DNA from: Shimia gijangensis
GTDB lineage: Bacteria > Pseudomonadota > Alphaproteobacteria > Rhodobacterales > Rhodobacteraceae
NCBI RefSeq assembly: GCF_900142085.1
Contig: NZ_FQZQ01000003.1
Coordinates: 1-64,000 of the forward strand
DNA length: 64,000 bases
Direction: 5' to 3'
The notes beneath the pieces were generated by a model, which was given only the letters and a program-made list of their open reading frames with translations, was not told where the DNA came from and made no database searches. The translations under genes were made by a program, and so were the position numbers. This document shows, in pieces, positions 1 through 7,853 of this stretch (its first letter is position 1; every line of letters starts with the position of its first letter).

Positions 1-159
1 GCTTTGGCATGTCAGAACACAGCCACTACCACGTCCCACTCCTCCTATCCCCATTCGGATTCTCTACATACAGAGGCAGTTAAGGTACCTTAGGGATTGT
101 CATTCAAACATTTGAATGTCAGCATGTTGCGAAAGCCATGTGACCAAGAGGACATCCCA

Positions 160-1083
160 ATGACAATGACCCGTAGAAAGCTATTGCAAGGGGCGACCGC
201 CAGTGCTGCGATGATGGGGGCGGGGGTTCAGCTGGGCTGGGCTTCGGATGCGACTCAGATTGGGTCGATGCAAATTCAAACCCTATCGGACGGGACTCTG
301 ACTTTGCCTTACGAGTTCATCTTTGGGCCCATGCCACAGGATGTTGTCGCGCCAATTTTGAGTGAATATGGCATCGCCAAGGGGCCGTTAATGCCAGAAT
401 GCAATGTCACTTTGCTTCGGGACGGGGATCGTACCGTGCTGTTTGACACAGGCTCTGGTGTCGGATTTCAGGACAGTGCAGGTCTGCTTGTCGACACGCT
501 TGACGAGGCCGGAGTGTCAGCCGATGAGATCACCCATGTCGTCTTTACCCATTGCCACCCAGACCATCTTTGGGGGGTATTGGATGATTTTGATGATCCC
601 TTGTTCCCCGAGGCTGAGCATATGATGGGGCGTGTTGAATGGGACTATTGGTGGGACCCCAAGACAGTGGACACCATCGAGTCCGGACGCACCACAATGG
701 CTGTCGGGGCGAAACGCCGGATGGAAATGTTAGAGGATTCCATCAGCTTTTTTGAGGATGGACAGGAAATTTTGCCCGGTGTCGCTGCGCGAGCCTCTTA
801 CGGCCACACGCCGGGCCATATGTCGTTTGAGCTGCGCTCTGGCGGTGAAAGTGTGATGGTTGTGGGCGATGCCATTGGCAATCACCACGTTGCTTTTGCT
901 GCGCCACAGTTTGAGTCAGGGTCCGATCAGGATCGCCCGATGGCCGTGGCCACGCGATTGTCGATGTTGGACCAGATGGCAACTGATAAAATGCGGATCA
1001 TCGGCTATCACTTGCCGGGCGGCGGCATGGGCCATGTGGAACGCAGCGAAGATACCTATCGTTTTGTGCCCGAGGGTGCTTGA
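160..1083 (+). CDS. Tat-exported MBL-fold metallo-hydrolase
   Basis: Metallo-beta-lactamase-fold hydrolase, 307 aa, probably periplasmic. The metal-binding motif HCHPDH lies at about residues 131-136, and later metal-ligand regions are visible as GHTPGH (about 230) and VVGDAIGNH. The N-terminus MTMTRRKLLQG followed by an Ala/Gly-rich stretch is a twin-arginine signal. An upstream TTG at 97 would give 21 more residues, but the ATG at 160 has an AAGAGGA ribosome-binding site and puts the Tat motif at the N-terminus, so I chose it. The substrate cannot be told from sequence; relatives include quorum-quenching lactonases and other hydrolases. Family call is firm, function open. Confidence 0.88.
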   Translation: MTMTRRKLLQGATASAAMMGAGVQLGWASDATQIGSMQIQTLSDGTLTLPYEFIFGPMPQDVVAPILSEYGIAKGPLMPECNVTLLRDGDRTVLFDTGSGVGFQDSAGLLVDTLDEAGVSADEITHVVFTHCHPDHLWGVLDDFDDPLFPEAEHMMGRVEWDYWWDPKTVDTIESGRTTMAVGAKRRMEMLEDSISFFEDGQEILPGVAARASYGHTPGHMSFELRSGGESVMVVGDAIGNHHVAFAAPQFESGSDQDRPMAVATRLSMLDQMATDKMRIIGYHLPGGGMGHVERSEDTYRFVPEGA

Positions 1084-1160
1084 CTTCACCGGCATGGTTT
1101 CCATTGTTGCAGGCCTTGGTCAGTGACCTGAGACTGGCGGTTACAATCTGAGGGACGTGC

Positions 1161-1814
1161 ATGAAAGCGGTGATTTTCGATCTGGACGGTACGCTGGTTC
1201 ACAGCCTGCCGGATATCCATGCTGCAGTGAACCAGATGTTGACGAATGAAAGGCAGGCTCAACTGGGCATGGCCACGGTGCAATCCTTTGTCGGCAATGG
1301 TCTTCCCAAACTGGTCGAGCGGGTGATGGCAAGGCAGGCCATGGATATGGCCCAGTTTGATCGCATTGCGGCGGATGTGCTTGGGATATATCAGACGGCC
1401 ACAGCGGATCTTAGCCAGCCATATCTCGGCATGGAAGAAGCACTGAAGGTCCTTCAGGCTGCTGGGTACAAAATGGGCGTGTGTTCGAACAAACCGCATG
1501 GGCCAGCGATACATCTTTTGATGCAGATGGGCCTGGACGGGTATTTTGACGTGGTCATTGGTGGCGACAGCACCAAAGCACGCAAACCCGATCCTTTTCC
1601 ATTGCAAGAAACTGTTCGCGCGCTTGGCGCAGATCAGGTCATGTATGTTGGTGATAGCGAAATTGACGCAGATACAGCCGTGGCGGCCAGCGTCACGTTT
1701 GCGCTGTTTACCGAGGGGTATCGCAAGCGGGCGGTTGTGGATATTCCACACCAGTATGCATTTGCGAATTTCGCGCAACTGCCTGACATAGTCAGCGGTT
1801 ATTTTCAATCGTGA
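1161..1814 (+). CDS. gph: HAD-family hydrolase, phosphoglycolate phosphatase-like
   Basis: Haloacid dehalogenase-superfamily phosphatase of 217 aa, the usual length for Gph, which removes phosphate from 2-phosphoglycolate. Motif I is FDLDGTLV with the nucleophile Asp7 and general acid Asp9. Motif II is CSNKP near residue 111, the motif III lysine lies in KARKPDP near 140, and motif IV is YVGDSEIDADTA near 165. An alpha-helical cap sits between motifs I and II. Substrate specificity within the Gph/pyrophosphatase group is inferred from overall similarity. It follows the MBL gene by 77 bp on the same strand. Confidence 0.85.
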   Translation: MKAVIFDLDGTLVHSLPDIHAAVNQMLTNERQAQLGMATVQSFVGNGLPKLVERVMARQAMDMAQFDRIAADVLGIYQTATADLSQPYLGMEEALKVLQAAGYKMGVCSNKPHGPAIHLLMQMGLDGYFDVVIGGDSTKARKPDPFPLQETVRALGADQVMYVGDSEIDADTAVAASVTFALFTEGYRKRAVVDIPHQYAFANFAQLPDIVSGYFQS

Positions 1815-1936
1815 CCCGCCAGCAGGCGGCGCCAATTCTTGCCGTCTTTTGATTTAGGGGAACTCTGTGCCGAATTTACCCTTGGATAAATTGCGCATCA
1901 TGCGAATATAGATGGCAAATCACGGGGAGAATTCGA

Positions 1937-2515
1937 ATGAGAAAACTGTTTATCAGCGCGATTGCAGCTTTGGGAATGTTGGGCGCGACTGTTGTGTCGG
2001 CGGGTGTGATTGAGCTTACTCCAGCCAACCCACAGCCCAAAGGCGTCAAACAAGGCCTGAAAGTCAGCTATTTTACAGGAGACCGTCAAGTGCGCTCGCT
2101 CGGGGCGGCCAAGGGGCGTCTCAAGCAAAGCAGTAAGCCCGGTAAGCCTTTGAAGGGGTTGAATTATCCCGACAAGGGCAAAGGTGCCCCGGTTCTGACC
2201 GCAGGCATTTCCGAATTGGTGGTGGCGGATATCCGTGGCTATATCAAATTCCCGGCCCCTGGTGTTTATGACCTCGAATTTTTTTCGAACGACGGCATGC
2301 AAGCCTGGATCAGTGGCAAGCAAGTGGCCAAGCTGGATGATGTCACCCCATGTGCCAGCGCGGGTCGGCCCAAGGTCAAAGTACCCTCGGCGGGATGGTA
2401 TGACCTAAAAGTGATCTATTTCCAGAAAGAAGGCACCGCCTGTCTTGAATCGGAATGGAAAAAGCCCGGTGGATCCATTCAGCTGATCCCGAACAGCGCT
2501 TTTGGCTACAAATAG
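1937..2515 (+). CDS. Secreted protein with PA14-like domain
   Basis: Exported protein of 192 aa. An N-terminal signal peptide ends near residue 22 (VVSA/GVI). The C-terminal two thirds resemble a PA14 fold: YIKFPAPGVYDLEFFSNDG, then a lysine-rich segment, then GWYDLKVIYFQKEGTACLES. PA14 domains commonly bind carbohydrate or occur in adhesins and glycosidases. Two cysteines (about 134 and 175) could form a disulfide. The gene is preceded by GGGGAGAA and followed by a strong intrinsic terminator, so it is the last gene of its unit or stands alone. No catalytic domain is present; the role is unknown. Confidence 0.7.
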   Translation: MRKLFISAIAALGMLGATVVSAGVIELTPANPQPKGVKQGLKVSYFTGDRQVRSLGAAKGRLKQSSKPGKPLKGLNYPDKGKGAPVLTAGISELVVADIRGYIKFPAPGVYDLEFFSNDGMQAWISGKQVAKLDDVTPCASAGRPKVKVPSAGWYDLKVIYFQKEGTACLESEWKKPGGSIQLIPNSAFGYK

Positions 2516-2536
2516 TCCCCGACGATCACGAGGAAT

Positions 2537-2566
2537 TGAAAAGGGCCCGAACGGGCCCTTTTTTGC
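2537..2566 (+). terminator. Intrinsic terminator after the PA14-like gene
   Basis: An 8-9 bp GC-rich stem (AAGGGCCCG at 2541 and CGGGCCCTT ending at 2560) with a tiny loop is followed by a T run. It lies 20 bp after the stop of the upstream gene and could also serve the convergent lipoprotein gene. Confidence 0.85.
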
Positions 2567-2600
2567 TTTCGGTGAGAATGTTTTTTGAAAAGTGAAAGGG

Positions 2601-3275
2601 TCAGCCGCAGATGCCTTGGATCTGGGCCCCTTTCCAAGGCAGCGTGATTTCTGACGGGATGGGCAGATCGTTGACTGGGATGGCTTGCGAAATCAAAGAA
2701 GCCAGCCGTTCGGTCCGAGGTGCGTCAGGGTCGAGCATGGCGCAGCAGACGTATTCTTCGACAATGCTGGCTTGTTGTTCATAGCCATAGTCCAAAAAGC
2801 TGGTGGCGGTTGAGATGTCGAACAAATACGGGTCGCCGCCGGGTTCATGCTCTTGTGCGGCGCGCCAGGGGGAATAGCCGGTTGTGGCACGGTTCTGCCA
2901 TTGCCAGACGTGGGTGATCTCATGGGCAAACAGCATTGCATCCATCAGGTTCATCTTGTCGGGATAGCCCTTCAGGAAATCCTTGCGATACCAGGATTCC
3001 GAGAAATAGGCCGTGTTCCACAGGACCACGGCGGCGGGGGATACAGTGACGGTCTCGGATTTGGGTTCGGGAAAGATGCGTTCACGACACGCCAGCCGCG
3101 CGCGTTTTTCGCGCTTGAACGTGGCCACGCTCATCGGGATATCCGCCACAATCGCGGGCGCATTTGTGTTGATGGTGCTGCCGTGAAGATCGTGGGCAAA
3201 GGCCTTTTCTGCGGGCGTCAAAGGACGAGCACATGAGGTCAGCAGAACAAGAGGGATCAAAAGGGCGGCGCGCAT
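2601..3275 (-). CDS. Putative lipoprotein with HEITH metal-binding motif
   Basis: A 224-residue protein with a lipobox-type signal (LLTSC, Cys15), so probably membrane-anchored. The central segment FAHEITHVWQWQ contains an HExxH motif like that of zincin metallopeptidases and of DUF4157-like domains. No clear third metal ligand can be assigned, although EEYVCC downstream offers candidate Glu and Cys residues. Nothing links it to neighbours: it is convergent with the PA14 gene and 49 bp upstream of the first glycine-zipper gene. It may be a metalloprotease or a non-catalytic relative. Function is unassigned. Confidence 0.65.
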   Translation of the reverse strand: MRAALLIPLVLLTSCARPLTPAEKAFAHDLHGSTINTNAPAIVADIPMSVATFKREKRARLACRERIFPEPKSETVTVSPAAVVLWNTAYFSESWYRKDFLKGYPDKMNLMDAMLFAHEITHVWQWQNRATTGYSPWRAAQEHEPGGDPYLFDISTATSFLDYGYEQQASIVEEYVCCAMLDPDAPRTERLASLISQAIPVNDLPIPSEITLPWKGAQIQGICG

Positions 3276-3324
3276 AGCGGTAGCCTAGCAAGGCTACCGC
3301 GCGGGGCAAGGGGTTTGTCAGATA

Positions 3325-3630
3325 TCACAAAGGGTTGCCGCTAAGGCAGTGATGATAAAGCTGATTATAGCGTTGCTGGTCGGCGTTGCTGCCGCTGATG
3401 CCGCCTATGACCGCGCCAGTCGCGCCACCGCGCCATGCGCCTTTTGATCCGTTGACGATGCCACCGACGACCGCGCCTCCGACAAGGCCACGTCCAGCAC
3501 CCTGATTGGCGCTGCTGTGGCCGGATTTGGCTTTGGCATATGAGTCGCAATAGGTGGCGGAGCGTTCCTGTGCGAGGGCAGGGGTGGTGACCAGCATTGT
3601 GGCCACAAGAAGGGCTGAGAGGCGTTTCAT
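3325..3630 (-). CDS. Small secreted glycine-zipper protein
   Basis: A 101-residue exported protein. A signal peptide ends at ALAQ (about residue 20), followed by two conserved cysteines (CDSY near the N-terminus and HHCLSG near the C-terminus) that flank a glycine-zipper stretch with repeated GG-x-V/I-x-GG spacing. Glycine zippers insert in or pack against membranes, as in outer-membrane lipoproteins. The next gene on the same strand (3759-4073) has the same architecture, so the pair looks like a tandem duplication. Role unknown. Confidence 0.72.
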   Translation of the reverse strand: MKRLSALLVATMLVTTPALAQERSATYCDSYAKAKSGHSSANQGAGRGLVGGAVVGGIVNGSKGAWRGGATGAVIGGISGSNADQQRYNQLYHHCLSGNPL

Positions 3631-3758
3631 GATGATGGTTCCTGTAGTCTGCTCTGGGGGAGCGTTTGCTTCGTTATGAAAGCTATTTAGGAAGCCAAAG
3701 CGCCGCCCAAGAGCGAACAGGTGCCAGCGTCATGTGATTTTGTGCCAAATGCCCCGGA

Positions 3759-4073
3759 TCAGGGGAAAGGAGCCGACAATTTGTGGCCGCTGATGCATTC
3801 CTCGTAGAAGAAATCTATCACCTGCTTGTCCCATTGCCCGCCCTTGGCCGCCCCAATTGTGCCGCCAATCAGCGCCCCGCGTTGGCGGGAGGTTTTGCCG
3901 CCTTGAGTGGCTCCGGCAGCGGCTCCCGCCCAGTTGCCCGTGCGCCCGCCTTGCACCGTGCCCGGCGTTCCCGCCGCATGCCGCGCATATTGATCGCAAA
4001 AGATCGGCGTGCGCTCGGGCTCATCGGCGAAGGCGGGAGAGGTGAGGAGGAGGAAGGTGAGGGTGAGGCGCAT
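3759..4073 (-). CDS. Small secreted glycine-zipper protein, paralogue
   Basis: A 104-residue exported protein laid out like its downstream neighbour. A signal peptide ends at AFA (about residue 16), then comes FCDQYAR, a glycine/alanine zipper (about residues 40-75), and an ending FFYEECISG in place of the neighbour's YHHCLSG. The two conserved cysteines and the GALIGGTIGAAKGG stretch support homology. The pair is separated by 128 bp. Function unknown; cell-envelope localisation is an inference. Confidence 0.7.
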   Translation of the reverse strand: MRLTLTFLLLTSPAFADEPERTPIFCDQYARHAAGTPGTVQGGRTGNWAGAAAGATQGGKTSRQRGALIGGTIGAAKGGQWDKQVIDFFYEECISGHKLSAPFP

Positions 4074-4447
4074 GGGGGCAGGGTATCATGCCGAAAGGTT
4101 GACACAACCCGTAGGGCGGGGTTTTACCCCGCTGATGTGTGAGGATTGTTGTGGCAATGGCGGGGTGAAACCCCGCCCTACGGGTTGGAGAAACGGCAAC
4201 CTATCCCCCAATGCATGATGCCCTGCATCATGCACGCGCCCGACCCGCCCCACTGGGCGGGCGCGTTCCGCACCCACCCATCGGATCAGGCGCGAGGGTT
4301 GTTGGGGAAGAGTTTTACACCACGTTTAGATGGAAGGCTTTGAGTTTGGTGGGTTGGAGACCCATCCTTTAGATTAAATGTACATCCAGTTGTGGTTGAC
4401 GCTATAAAACGTCAGAGTTCCAATCACGAAGTCATAAAGGACGAAAC
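4074..4447. other. Gene-free stretch rich in palindromes
   Basis: This 374-bp region has no convincing gene. It holds the REPIN-like element, a perfect 9-bp palindrome (arms TGCATGATG/CATCATGCA at 4212-4234), and a 7-bp hairpin (CCCGCCC, CACT, GGGCGGG at 4244-4261). The last 170 bp turn AT-richer towards the DUF4393 gene and probably contain its promoter. AAAGGACGAAAC at about 4436-4447 supplies the ribosome-binding site. Confidence 0.6.
4106..4186. repeat. REPIN-like inverted repeat pair
   Basis: Two 27-bp arms (4106-4132 and 4160-4186) are inverted copies of each other with one mismatch, separated by 27 bp. Each arm has a GTAG tetranucleotide next to an imperfect GC-rich palindrome (GGCGGGGT and ACCCCGC), which is the layout of REP sequences mobilised by RAYT transposases. 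No RAYT gene is in the window. Confidence 0.65.
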
Positions 4448-5284
4448 ATGGGTTCAGACGACGCAAAACCGGGCAATGTCAGTGACGCAATTAATGCAGC
4501 GGCCAACTTGGCTAAGGCTGTCCCCATCTACGATGATGCCCTAAAGCCAATAGCATCTGAAACAGGCAAAGCGCTTGGTACTGTAGGACGAGTTGTGAAT
4601 GTGTGTTTGGCTCCCGTTAGAGGATTGGTTTGGAGTGCTGAGTATGTCGAGAATTGGGTTGAAACTAGGGTCTCAAAGAAACTTGAAAATGAGCCAGAAG
4701 AAAATATCCAAACTCCTGACTTGGCAATTGCCGGGCCGATTATCGAATCGTTGAAGTTTCACGGCCAGAAGCCTGAGATAAGTGAAATGTTTGCAAGCCT
4801 ACTGGCTTCTTCGATGATGAAAAACAAGGCTTCAAGCACGCATCCTTCATTTGTAGATAAGATAAGATTGATGAGTGCATTCGATGCTCAGGTTTTTGCT
4901 TATCTGGCCAAACAACAAACGACTAGCACAACGAACATTCGTAGAAAGCACAAGGTTTTCACAGGCGAAACCGAGCTGTATAGGTTTTGCAATGAGGACT
5001 TGCTAACGCTTGCTCTCGGGAAGGGGCACAAAGGCGATGAGGTGTTTCGGGCAGTTCAAGCGAGTATAGAGACCCTTGTGGGGCTTGGCCTCATTGTCGC
5101 GCGAGACGACGCAACATTGACGGCACCTCAACGCATCAAGGACTATGAAAAATCGGAAAAAAGTGACTGGTTTTCCGAATTCGTCAATCGGGGCGAAGTC
5201 AATGGTTTTACGTTCTCACTAAAGAGGTCCAGCGTTTTACTAACGCAAGTTGGCCAAAACTTTTCAAAATCGGTGTTTCGCTGA
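4448..5284 (+). CDS. DUF4393 / Abi-alpha family protein
   Basis: A 278-residue cytoplasmic protein of the DUF4393 family, annotated in Pfam as Abi_alpha after an abortive-infection protein. Family hallmarks are visible in order: a first half with AVPIYDDALKPIASETGKAL, then VCLAPVRGLVW, then TPDLAIAGPIIESLKFHG, MFASLLASSMM and HPSFVDKI. The C-terminal half carries a predicted helical/winged region with charged residues. It stands alone between two minus-strand genes, is clearly AT-richer than parE next door, and lies beside palindromic repeats, all of which suggests transfer. Family call is good; an anti-phage role here is inference. Confidence 0.82.
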   Translation: MGSDDAKPGNVSDAINAAANLAKAVPIYDDALKPIASETGKALGTVGRVVNVCLAPVRGLVWSAEYVENWVETRVSKKLENEPEENIQTPDLAIAGPIIESLKFHGQKPEISEMFASLLASSMMKNKASSTHPSFVDKIRLMSAFDAQVFAYLAKQQTTSTTNIRRKHKVFTGETELYRFCNEDLLTLALGKGHKGDEVFRAVQASIETLVGLGLIVARDDATLTAPQRIKDYEKSEKSDWFSEFVNRGEVNGFTFSLKRSSVLLTQVGQNFSKSVFR

Positions 5285-5298
5285 GAAGCAATCGGTCC

Positions 5299-7254
5299 TC
5301 AAACATCCAACTCCTCCACGAACCTGGCGTTCTCCTGAATATACTGGAACCGCATTTCGGGCTTCTTGCCCATCAGGCGTTCGACCAGATCGGCGGTCTC
5401 GCCGGGTTCGTCCTCGTCAATCGTCACGCGGATCAGTTTGCGCGAGGCCGGGTCCATGGTGGTTTCTTTCAAATCCTTCGCGTCCATCTCGCCCAGACCC
5501 TTAAACCGCTGCACGTCGATCTTGCCTTTGCCGCCCAGACCTTTTTCCATCAGCGCGTTTTTCTCGGCGTCGGTGGCGACGTAGATGCGTTTGGGGCCTT
5601 GGGTCAGACGATAAAGCGGCGGGCAGGCCAGATACAGATGCCCTGCGTCAATCAACGGGCGCATTTGGGTGTAAAAGAAGGTCATCAACAACGCCGCAAT
5701 ATGGGCGCCATCGACGTCCGCATCGGTCATGATAATGATCTTTTCATAGCGCAGATCGTCGATGTTGAACTTGCTACCCATGCCACAGCCAAGGCTTTCA
5801 CACAGGTCCGAAATCTCGGCGTTGCTGCCCAGCTTGGAGGACGCCGCCCCCAGCACGTTCAGGATTTTGCCCTTTAGCGGCAGCAACGCTTGCGTCTTAC
5901 GGTTGCGCGCGCCTTTGCCTGATCCGCCGGCCGAGTCGCCCTCGACGATAAACAGTTCCGTGCCTGCGCGATCTTTGCTGGAACAATCGGTCAGCTTGCC
6001 GGGCAGTCGCAGTTTCTTGGTGGCAGACTTGCGCTGGGTTTCTTTTTCCATGCGGCGGCGCAGGCGCTCTTCGGCGCGCAGCACAAGAAAGTCCAAAATT
6101 GCACCGGCGGATTTCGTGTCAGCCGCAAGCCAGTTGTCAAAGTGGTCCCGGACCGAGTTTTCGACCATGCGTTGGGCCTCAACCGTGGCCAGACGGTCTT
6201 TGGTCTGGCCGACGAATTCCGGCTCGCGGATAAAACACGACACCAGCGCCCCGGCGCCTGTGGTCAGGTCTTCGCGGGTGATGGTTGCGGCCTTTTTGTT
6301 GCTGACCAGCTCTCCGTAGGCCTTGATGCCTTTGAGGATCGCGGCCCAGAACCCGGCCTCGTGGGTGCCGCCTTCGGGGGTGGGGACCGTGTTACAATAG
6401 GACTGAATGAAGCCATCGCGCGACGGGGTCCAGTTGATCGCCCATTCAACCTTGCCGGGTGCGTTGAATTTCTCAAAGCTGACCGTGCCGCTGAAAGGGT
6501 TTTCGGAATAGGTGGAGGCCCCGGACAAGGTTTCATTCAGGTAATCCGACAGGCCTCCGGGAAAGTGAAATTTCGCTTCCTTCGGGGTTTCGCCATCCTC
6601 AATACCGGTTTTCCAACGGATTTCGACGCCTGAGAACAGATAGGCTTTGGAGCGCGCCATTTTGAACAGGCGGGCAGGTTTCAGTTTCAGTGAACCAAAA
6701 ATGTCTGCATCCGGGTGAAACGTCACCGCAGTGCCGCGTCGGTTGGGGGCTGAGCCGATCTTTTCCAGCTTGCCCTGCGGGATGCCGCGCGAGAACTCCA
6801 TCGCAAAGAGTTCTTTGTTGCGGGCGACTTCCACACGCAGATGATCGGACAGGGCATTGACCACGGATGAGCCCACGCCATGCAAACCACCGGAGGTTTC
6901 ATAGCTGTCGCCCGAGAATTTGCCGCCTGCGTTCAGGGTGCAAAAGATGATCTCAAGCGCGGATTTTTCCGGATCTTTGGGGTGAGGTCCAGTGGGGATA
7001 CCCCGACCGTTGTCGCGCACTGAGACGTGGCCGTTTTCATGCAGCTCAATTTCGATCCATGTGGCGTGCCCCGCGACCGCTTCGTCCATCGAGTTGTCGA
7101 CAATCTCGGCCACCATATGGTGCAACGCGCGGTCGTCCTTGCCACCGATATACATGCCCGGACGCAGGCGCACGTGCTCCATGTCTTCCAACACTTGGAT
7201 GGATGAGGCGTCATAGTCGCTCGCAGCAGGTGCGTTCAAAAGATCGTTTGCCAT
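5299..7254 (-). CDS. parE: DNA topoisomerase IV subunit B
   Basis: ATPase subunit of topoisomerase IV, which decatenates daughter chromosomes together with ParC. Length is 651 aa, typical for alphaproteobacterial ParE. The GHKL ATPase domain shows EIVDNSMDEA, DNGRGIP and GGLHGVGSSVVNAL. The TOPRIM domain begins at IVEGDSAGGSG and includes the metal-binding DADVDGAHI. The C-terminus RFKGLGEMDAKDLKETTMDP is the conserved ParE/GyrB tail. There is no GyrB-type insertion, which favours ParE over GyrB. parC is not in the window. Confidence 0.96.
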   Translation of the reverse strand: MANDLLNAPAASDYDASSIQVLEDMEHVRLRPGMYIGGKDDRALHHMVAEIVDNSMDEAVAGHATWIEIELHENGHVSVRDNGRGIPTGPHPKDPEKSALEIIFCTLNAGGKFSGDSYETSGGLHGVGSSVVNALSDHLRVEVARNKELFAMEFSRGIPQGKLEKIGSAPNRRGTAVTFHPDADIFGSLKLKPARLFKMARSKAYLFSGVEIRWKTGIEDGETPKEAKFHFPGGLSDYLNETLSGASTYSENPFSGTVSFEKFNAPGKVEWAINWTPSRDGFIQSYCNTVPTPEGGTHEAGFWAAILKGIKAYGELVSNKKAATITREDLTTGAGALVSCFIREPEFVGQTKDRLATVEAQRMVENSVRDHFDNWLAADTKSAGAILDFLVLRAEERLRRRMEKETQRKSATKKLRLPGKLTDCSSKDRAGTELFIVEGDSAGGSGKGARNRKTQALLPLKGKILNVLGAASSKLGSNAEISDLCESLGCGMGSKFNIDDLRYEKIIIMTDADVDGAHIAALLMTFFYTQMRPLIDAGHLYLACPPLYRLTQGPKRIYVATDAEKNALMEKGLGGKGKIDVQRFKGLGEMDAKDLKETTMDPASRKLIRVTIDEDEPGETADLVERLMGKKPEMRFQYIQENARFVEELDV

Positions 7255-7353
7255 CGTTGGGCTGCTCTTATTGGTTTTGGTTGGCGATCATTATGGCAGG
7301 GGATCGCCCAAGGGGGAAGGGTGGTTTGCGCCCTTTGGAGGCGCAAATCTCGC

Positions 7354-7638
7354 CTAGCCCCACACAATCTCTAGGTCTTCGCGAAATGCAAAGCGCAACA
7401 GGTGGGCATCGACCACCCCTTTGAAGTGTTCAAGGTCTTCGGCGTCGGGCACTGTGACGTCAAGCGTCAGTTGGACGGCTGAGGCCCCAAGTTTCAGGAG
7501 ATTGCCGCTGGCAAAGGTGATGGTTCCGGATTCTGGGGTGAAATCAGTTTCGGCTTTGTGGGACCAGTGTTTGCAAAGTTGCTGGAGATAGCGGCTGGCG
7601 TGTTCAGTTGGTGCGGTGGCGGTTGCGGATTGGGTCAT
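7354..7638 (-). CDS. DUF2218 domain-containing protein
   Basis: A small 94-residue cytoplasmic protein of the DUF2218 family. Recognisable features are HASRYLQQLCKHWSHKAE near the start, followed by a beta-rich core and ending in LRFAFREDLEIVW. In other bacteria DUF2218 genes often lie near siderophore or iron genes, but no such neighbour is seen here. It is divergent from ppk2 across 215 bp that include a strong palindrome (7692-7713) and an FNR-type box. Function unknown. Confidence 0.8.
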   Translation of the reverse strand: MTQSATATAPTEHASRYLQQLCKHWSHKAETDFTPESGTITFASGNLLKLGASAVQLTLDVTVPDAEDLEHFKGVVDAHLLRFAFREDLEIVWG

Positions 7639-7691
7639 CAGGGGGCCTCATTTCAGGGATCGGAATAGGGCCTGGCGAGCATTTGGCTGGC

Positions 7692-7713
7692 TTGGGTAAA
7701 CCACTTTACCCAA
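7692..7713. promoter_or_regulatory. Perfect 9-bp inverted repeat in divergent promoter region
   Basis: The arms TTGGGTAAA and TTTACCCAA flank CCAC. It lies 53 bp upstream of the DUF2218 start and 140 bp upstream of ppk2. There is no following T run on either strand, so a repressor/activator operator fits better than a terminator. The binding protein is unknown. Confidence 0.5.
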
Positions 7714-7780
7714 TGCTGTTGCGCCCACCAACAAAAAACCCGGTTTGAGTGTATGATTGAACCCCGATTGTGTATTTCAG

Positions 7781-7794
7781 TTGACGTGTATCAA
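7781..7794 (+). promoter_or_regulatory. FNR/CRP-family binding site upstream of ppk2
   Basis: TTGACGTGTATCAA matches the FNR/FnrL/Dnr consensus TTGA(T/C)-N4-ATCAA at every defined position. It ends 59 bp before the ppk2 start codon, a normal distance for an activator site with a short leader. Oxygen or nitric-oxide control of ppk2 is inferred. Confidence 0.6.
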
Positions 7795-7853
7795 AGTAGC
7801 GTCAGGTGAAATCGAGTACTGCGGTCTCAAGTTCAGACATTTAGGAGACATCT

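Noticed and set aside
1086-1835. 249-codon minus-strand frame
   Set aside because: Opposite the HAD phosphatase; composition rich in His/Cys/Arg, typical of antisense frames.
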